DNA of 64,000 bases from UBA2773 sp964458715 (lineage in GTDB: Bacteria; Patescibacteriota; Minisyncoccia; Moranbacterales; DUUL01), in the NCBI GenBank assembly GCA_964458715.1, contig CAYWJP010000001.1, forward strand, positions 17,032-81,031. Direction: 5' to 3'. The notes below the pieces were generated by a model. The model was not told where the DNA came from, made no database searches, and saw only the letters and a program-made list of their open reading frames with translations. Below are positions 59,064-64,000 of this stretch, piece by piece (position 1 is the stretch's first letter; each line of letters starts with the position of its first letter). The position numbers and the translations under genes were made by a program.

Positions 59064-61277
59064 TTATCGACAAATACTCCAGGGTGACCAGGCGCCACAG
59101 GTTGGACTGCAGGTTGAAGTGCAATTTTGGCTTCCAGTGCAAGCATTGGCAGTTCCACAAGAGTCAGCAAAAGGTACACCAGTGCAATAGCTAGGAGCGT
59201 CATTGCAGTTAGGGACACAAGCAGCAGTGCAATTTTTTGTTCCCTGACAAGTACTTCCACAATCATCTATAAAAGTATCAGTCGAACAAGTATTTGCAGA
59301 ATTCAGACAACTTCCATAGGCACAACTAACCAGATACGGAATCTGTCCTTGAAAAAGCGAATTACCTTCGCACTCATTAGGATATACATTGCTAGGATAA
59401 CATCGATTATCATAAAATTGAAAACCAACATAATAGAACTGATTAAGACCAGCGCTATCAACTATTAGCCCAGACAAAGAGGTGGAAGCCAATCCCACAT
59501 TATCTAGATTCTGATAATCAGCATAAGTCAAAATCATATTACCTGAATAAACGGGGAAAGCGATAGAAGACATACTATTCGGAATTGTATTAGCACAAGC
59601 CGTTTGACTTATACTCATCGTAGCAGTAAGAGTGTCCCCTCTATTATAAGCATTCCCATCGAGAGAATAATTAACAGTAAGACTGTGGTCTGTGTAGGGA
59701 TCAGTTGAGTTAACTCTAACCCCGTAAACGACTACGGCAGTCTTAGCCTCAGCCGAATTACCAAAAGTTCCTCCCAAGAAAACTAAACAACCGAATAAAA
59801 CTAACAATATCAATAAAGTGTTTTTCTTTCTAGTAATTAAAACGAATATGATTAGAATCGGAATTAGAATTAGAATTAGAATTAAAATAATAAGAAAAGA
59901 ATTAATACCGCTACCAGTAGATAAAGAATCTCGAACAGCTTGATCATTATAATTTTTTGAAGAGACAAGACCAAATTCATAAGAATTTAAAACCGAGGAA
60001 TCAGTCTTATCGATCAAATCAACTTTAATCTTAGGCGATTGACAATCAGCAGTTATCTGAAAAGGAATCAGCTGCTTGATTTGAGTAAAATCTATTGCTT
60101 CTTCCATTTCATTACCGCAAGCCTTATCATTCTCGTCTTTAATTTGAATATTGGCGATAACCCCCTCCAGTTTAGTTGCGCCCAATCTTGAACCATAAAA
60201 GCTATCAGCTGGACCACTAACAAAAAAACTAAGCTGGGCTATATCATTTTTGTTATAGAAACTTTTATCCGAAAGTAAATTGGTAATGGTGGCTGCTTTA
60301 CCGCTCAATACATAATGAACAGCAATTTTTTCAGACGGAATTTTTAAATCATTTTGAAATTCTATTTTTATATCATAAGATTGGGGAACTTTCGTCTTGG
60401 GAAGCAAAAAGGAAATACTTTTTTGTTCAAGTGACTTAATTTCAAATTTAAATTTTTCAGTGCTAAAAACATCAGTTGCTTCGACTTTCTGGCCAAAGCT
60501 AGTTCGATAAAAAGTCTCCGTAATAGGAGTAACAACGAGATCACTATCAGAGTGGTTTTTGAGATCACAGTTCAACTCCAAATATTCGTCTGATTTGATA
60601 TCTATTCCTTGACTCAAAGTATATTCATTTTGAATTTCATCGCCCTTAATAGTTAAATAACAACTTGGCAATAAAATTTCCAAATAATTTTCATCACCAG
60701 CTAGAGTTACTTCACCAAAGCTATTCGATCCCAGCATCAAACCATTGCCATTCTTGCTAATAACTCTCAACTCATAAATTCCCTTCAAATAACCTGGTGC
60801 TTGATAATGGATTTTCCTAACAACTTCTGAATTGTCCTCAAGACTAACAACTTCTGAATAAACATTTTCATCAACTAGCTCTTTGCTATCTTTTGAAAAT
60901 AACTGAATAGCATATCTAATATCAGGCTGGCTTTCTTCTATATTGATAATGAGAAAAGATAAATCGAAATTATTCTCTTCTTGTTTGATTATTTTGGGCT
61001 CATAAATATCTACTGATGCAATTAAAATGGTTTTTGAAACCACAGTATCTTTCGATAAATTGTTATTAATCGATTGACCTAAGGCTTCCTGAAGATTTTC
61101 AGGTAATTCAGCAGATTCTCCATTGACGGCTTCCTGAAGATTTTCAGGTAATTCAGCAGATTCTCCATTGACGGCTTCTTGAGCTTTTTTATCTTGATAA
61201 ATTAATAAACCAAAAAACATCAAGACACCCGAAGAAAAAATAATTAAAGCAATTGAAACACTTTTTCTTACAAACAT
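59064..61277 (-). CDS. large membrane protein with Cys-rich C-terminus, truncated in a TSP1-like motif
   Basis: A 737-residue protein. An N-terminal membrane anchor (8-27) is followed by two exact 15-residue repeats (VNGESAELPENLQEA, about 36-65), a beta-rich extracellular part to about 455, two adjacent hydrophobic segments (about 465-510; the first encoded by a GAATTA microsatellite), an internal signal-peptide-like FLGGTFGNSAEAK, a second outside part and a Cys-rich tail. It ends TCGAWSPWSICR*, in the middle of a TSP1-like WSxW repeat, so the tail seems truncated. It may be a fusion of two exported proteins. No domain family is recognised. Confidence 0.75.
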   Translation of the reverse strand: MFVRKSVSIALIIFSSGVLMFFGLLIYQDKKAQEAVNGESAELPENLQEAVNGESAELPENLQEALGQSINNNLSKDTVVSKTILIASVDIYEPKIIKQEENNFDLSFLIINIEESQPDIRYAIQLFSKDSKELVDENVYSEVVSLEDNSEVVRKIHYQAPGYLKGIYELRVISKNGNGLMLGSNSFGEVTLAGDENYLEILLPSCYLTIKGDEIQNEYTLSQGIDIKSDEYLELNCDLKNHSDSDLVVTPITETFYRTSFGQKVEATDVFSTEKFKFEIKSLEQKSISFLLPKTKVPQSYDIKIEFQNDLKIPSEKIAVHYVLSGKAATITNLLSDKSFYNKNDIAQLSFFVSGPADSFYGSRLGATKLEGVIANIQIKDENDKACGNEMEEAIDFTQIKQLIPFQITADCQSPKIKVDLIDKTDSSVLNSYEFGLVSSKNYNDQAVRDSLSTGSGINSFLIILILILILIPILIIFVLITRKKNTLLILLVLFGCLVFLGGTFGNSAEAKTAVVVYGVRVNSTDPYTDHSLTVNYSLDGNAYNRGDTLTATMSISQTACANTIPNSMSSIAFPVYSGNMILTYADYQNLDNVGLASTSLSGLIVDSAGLNQFYYVGFQFYDNRCYPSNVYPNECEGNSLFQGQIPYLVSCAYGSCLNSANTCSTDTFIDDCGSTCQGTKNCTAACVPNCNDAPSYCTGVPFADSCGTANACTGSQNCTSTCSPTCGAWSPWSICR
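61082..61171. repeat. 45-bp direct tandem repeat in the 737-residue gene
   Basis: Two identical 45-bp units (61082-61126 and 61127-61171) encode the 15-residue repeat VNGESAELPENLQEA. The perfect identity suggests recent duplication and possible copy-number variation. Confidence 0.9.
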
Positions 61278-61362
61278 TTTATTTTTATCTAATTTTTATT
61301 TTTACGCTACTCACGTCTATATATTTATATTAACTTTATTTATATAATTGTCAAGAAAAAAG

Positions 61363-62994
61363 TTATCTATTTTTAATTCTGATAATAAAGCCAGCAAAAA
61401 AGCAGAAGATTAAGACAAAAGATAAAAAAACAAACCAGTTTCCAAATCTGACATAAAGAGTTGAATCTCGATTAAAATAAGCTCTACTATTAAAAATTGA
61501 CGGACTTTTTTTCTGATTAGTTAAAACCGCTCCCTTATTAGTAACAATAGAAGATGGAGAATAATTTCCAGATTGAATAAAATACTTATTATTTTCAACT
61601 GCCCTAACTTTTGTAATATTAATTATCTGATGATAAAGAATGGGATTTCCGTTAAAAGAAGAATGAGAAGTTGGATTAACAAAAAGTTGAGCTCCCGCTT
61701 TTGTCATTTTCCTAGAAATTTCCGGGGAAACTATTTCGAAACAAGACACTCCTCCGATGCCTTTATTTTTAAAATTGCCAATTTCGATACCGCTTCCTTT
61801 GCTATATTTTCTATTTTCTGCCCTTTCTAACCAATCGTTAAAGCCAATCGTTTTGATAATAAAAGAAAAAGAATAAGGAAAATATTCTCCGCCCGGAACA
61901 AACAAAAGTTTATCATACTTTTGCATTGATTTATTTTTTACATCGTAATAATAAAGCCTTGCTTTTATCCTATTGTCTTCATCCCAAACCAAACTCGTAT
62001 CTATTACCATTTTTTCTTTATTGCCTAGTAGAGATTCGTAATAATCGTTAATTGTCTGATTATTAATCAAGTTTTGAGTAAAACCAGAACCCTCTGGAAA
62101 TATAATAATATCTGGATCAAAATTGCTCTTTTTAATCTCGCTCAATAAATTTTCGTAAACTCTTACTTTGTTTTTTTCTCGAACATAATCATTTTCGAAA
62201 AAAGCTTCGTCTTTTGTTTGTAAAGCACTAATATTTACTTCTTGATCTTTATTTTTGTTATCTTCTTTTAAAAAAATTTTAAAAGGAAAAAACATAATAA
62301 TGATTAGAATTCCAATAAAAAAAACTCTAAAATTCCAATTTTTGCTCTTGTTTCTCAAAAAAATCCAGTAGATTAAAAAATTAACAAAAACGATAATAAA
62401 ACTCAACAAATAAACTCCACCAAATTGAGCTAACTGTAATAAATTATAATTAGAAGCTAAAATATAACCCAAAAAACCAAGAGTATTGTGAGCACCAAAT
62501 AAAGAATCGCTTCCGAAACAAATTATAGAATAGAAAAATGTACTACTGTATTCCATTAAAACCCACAGAGTAGTAAATAAAAAAATATCAAAATAAGTTT
62601 TTGTTTTAAATTTAAAAAACAACCAAAATAAAATTAATAAAGGTAAAATATATACAACAACGATATAAGAAATCCAATAAAAAAATAGTATTAATTTAGC
62701 CATCCAAAAATTGGATATACCCGACCAAGCGAAAACATTAATTTTCCACAACCAAATTATAACACTACCAAAAAAAATAAAACCAAAAATAAACAAGCCG
62801 ATTAACAGTTTTTTGCTTTTTTTAGTTTTATAAAAAAAACTGATCAAAGGTGTCAGAGCTAACAGGCTCAACCACCAAAAAAAAGAATAATTGTAGCTCA
62901 AAGACAATAAAATCCCGGATAAAATCGGGTAAATAAAAATCTTTTTTTTATTATAATAAAAATGCTTGATTGCTTTTTTAATTAATTTCAACAT
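61363..62994 (-). CDS. lnt: apolipoprotein N-acyltransferase
   Basis: A 543-residue Lnt. About six N-terminal membrane spans (residues 18-240) are followed by the extracellular nitrilase-like domain with the triad Glu301 (IIIFPEGSGF), Lys362 (KYDKLLFVPGGEYFPY) and Cys418 (GGVSCFEIVSPE), then a C-terminal span (about 517-537). It attaches the third acyl chain to lipoproteins such as that at 47120. Lgt and LspA are not in this window. It is next to ruvB (12 nt). Confidence 0.9.
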   Translation of the reverse strand: MLKLIKKAIKHFYYNKKKIFIYPILSGILLSLSYNYSFFWWLSLLALTPLISFFYKTKKSKKLLIGLFIFGFIFFGSVIIWLWKINVFAWSGISNFWMAKLILFFYWISYIVVVYILPLLILFWLFFKFKTKTYFDIFLFTTLWVLMEYSSTFFYSIICFGSDSLFGAHNTLGFLGYILASNYNLLQLAQFGGVYLLSFIIVFVNFLIYWIFLRNKSKNWNFRVFFIGILIIIMFFPFKIFLKEDNKNKDQEVNISALQTKDEAFFENDYVREKNKVRVYENLLSEIKKSNFDPDIIIFPEGSGFTQNLINNQTINDYYESLLGNKEKMVIDTSLVWDEDNRIKARLYYYDVKNKSMQKYDKLLFVPGGEYFPYSFSFIIKTIGFNDWLERAENRKYSKGSGIEIGNFKNKGIGGVSCFEIVSPEISRKMTKAGAQLFVNPTSHSSFNGNPILYHQIINITKVRAVENNKYFIQSGNYSPSSIVTNKGAVLTNQKKSPSIFNSRAYFNRDSTLYVRFGNWFVFLSFVLIFCFFAGFIIRIKNR

Positions 62995-63005
62995 TTAAAT
63001 ATAAA

Positions 63006-63995
63006 TTATTCTAAGAAAGGAATACTCAAATGTTCATAAGCTCGCCTGGTGGCTTTTCGTCCGCGAGGAGTTCGCTCTAACATTCCAATTTGCAAAAGAA
63101 ACGGTTCGTAAACATCTTCTATTGTTTGAGTTTCCTCCGAAGTAGCCGCTGCAATGGTTTGAACTCCAACTGGACCACCACCAAATTTTTCAATCATTAT
63201 TCTTAAAATTTCTCTATCAACCGGCTCAAGCCCCAGCTCGTCTATCTCTAACATTTCTAATGATTTTTTAACAATTTCCTGATCGGCTATTTTAACATCA
63301 CTTATTTCAGAAAAGTCCCTGACTCTCTTCAGCAGACGATTGGCGATTCGAGGTGTTTTTCGGCTACAAGCTGCTACCATTCCACAACCCAAATCATCAA
63401 TTTCCGTTTTTAAAATACTGGCTGATCGCCTAATAATTTGAATAATTTCTTCTTCGTCATAAAAACTTAAACGCAAAATAGCGCCAAAACGATTTCGCAA
63501 AGGAGCCGAAAGCATTCCCAATCGAGTAGTCGCTCCAATAATAGTAAATTTGGGTAAATCTAGCTGAATGGTTCGCGCCGAAGGTCCTTTCCCTAAAATA
63601 ATATCCAGTTTTCCGTCTTCCATAGCTGGATATAAAACTTCTTCTACAGTTTTATTTAAACGATGAATTTCATCTACAAACAAAACATCCCCATCGTTAA
63701 GGTTGGTTAAAATAGAACCCAAATCACCCACTCGCTCGATAGCTGGACCAGAAGTGATTTTTAACCCGGCCCCCATTTCATTGGCGATAATATGAGCTAA
63801 AGTAGTTTTGCCTAAACCTGGAGGACCAAAAAGTAGAACGTGATCAATCGCTTCTTCTCTTTTCTTAGCGGCCTGAATCAAAACCTTCAGATTTTTCTTA
63901 GCATTTTTTTGTCCAATATAATCATCAAAACTCTTGGGTCTTAAGTTTGTTTCGGTTCCCTCTTCTTTAAAATCTTGTTTATTGGAAGTTATCAT
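63006..63995 (-). CDS. ruvB: Holliday junction branch migration helicase subunit RuvB
   Basis: A 329-residue RuvB AAA+ motor. It has LRPKSFDDYIGQKNAKKNLKVLI, Walker A LLFGPPGLGKTTLAHIIANE, Walker B VLFVDEIHRLNKTVEE, sensor 1 TIIGATTRLGMLSAPLRNRFG, and the C-terminal winged helix with GGPVGVQTIAAATSEE and EPFLLQIGMLERTPRGRKAT. Complete at the window edge: the ATG lies at 63993-63995. It drives branch migration with RuvA (not in view). Confidence 0.97.
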   Translation of the reverse strand: MITSNKQDFKEEGTETNLRPKSFDDYIGQKNAKKNLKVLIQAAKKREEAIDHVLLFGPPGLGKTTLAHIIANEMGAGLKITSGPAIERVGDLGSILTNLNDGDVLFVDEIHRLNKTVEEVLYPAMEDGKLDIILGKGPSARTIQLDLPKFTIIGATTRLGMLSAPLRNRFGAILRLSFYDEEEIIQIIRRSASILKTEIDDLGCGMVAACSRKTPRIANRLLKRVRDFSEISDVKIADQEIVKKSLEMLEIDELGLEPVDREILRIMIEKFGGGPVGVQTIAAATSEETQTIEDVYEPFLLQIGMLERTPRGRKATRRAYEHLSIPFLE

Positions 63996-64000
63996 GTTAT

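Noticed and set aside
59018..59266. Frame overlapping the end of the 737-residue gene, as a frameshifted continuation
   Set aside because: It does not continue the TSP1-like motif and has a low-complexity Leu/Ala composition typical of a shadow frame.

Overview
The window looks like a low-GC genome fragment of a Patescibacteria (Candidate Phyla Radiation) bacterium, probably of the Parcubacteria/Moranbacteria type. This is an inference. It rests on very short intergenic spacers rich in AT repeats, compact versions of core genes, GC-rich palindromic repeats including one in frame inside an exonuclease gene that encodes FAKATADEG, small orphan genes, and few biosynthetic pathways. The standard code with TGA as stop is used, because all core genes read through intact. 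Nearly all genes lie on the minus strand. The plus strand carries rpsT, one tRNA-Ser and a handful of accessory genes.

Layout: 0-2 kb rpsT and small orphan genes; 2-8.7 kb serS, rsmG, lysS, a two-gene permease, a YgjP-like protease and uppP; 8.8-12.7 kb a peptidoglycan hydrolase, rplY, a zinc-ribbon protein and murG; 13.2-18.2 kb the str operon (rpsL-rpsG-fusA-tuf); 18.5-27.1 kb the dcw division/cell-wall cluster (mraZ-rsmH-ftsL-ftsI-murF-pilin-ftsA-ftsZ); 27.7-30.3 kb two divergent orphan operons; 30.3-36.3 kb a Nudix gene, dnaG-rpoD, ogt and rmuC; 36.3-40.1 kb a pyruvate:ferredoxin oxidoreductase operon with an embedded HAD phosphatase gene; 40.1-47.7 kb tandem-thioredoxin and membrane proteins, a LUD/4Fe-4S protein, DnaQ-like, Nudix and HI0933-like enzymes and a lipoprotein; 47.7-49.4 kb a peptidase S51-like gene, tRNA-Ser(GGA) and a probable new small RNA; 49.4-52.6 kb pyk, DUF4870-like, htpX and lemA; 53.5-57.2 kb the CIRCE-controlled hrcA-(nudix-grpE)-dnaK operon; 57.3-61.3 kb anchored and Cys-rich surface proteins; 61.4-64 kb lnt and ruvB.

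Two observations stand out. (1) Six copies of a structured intergenic element of about 115-140 bp, each just downstream of a minus-strand gene and all in the same orientation. Helices covary between copies, while an internal loop (RTTCRAGG opposite RACAAAGAAA) and a hairpin loop are conserved. Three copies sit in the str operon. (2) A free-standing small RNA gene beside tRNA-Ser, with its own promoter and terminator, that carries a near-perfect copy of 23S rRNA helix 69 and its flanks. Secondary points are a Nudix-GrpE fusion, a coupled small gene with an in-frame TGA, and a class of orphan genes with strong Shine-Dalgarno sequences and near-consensus promoters, whereas the core genes mostly lack a Shine-Dalgarno sequence.
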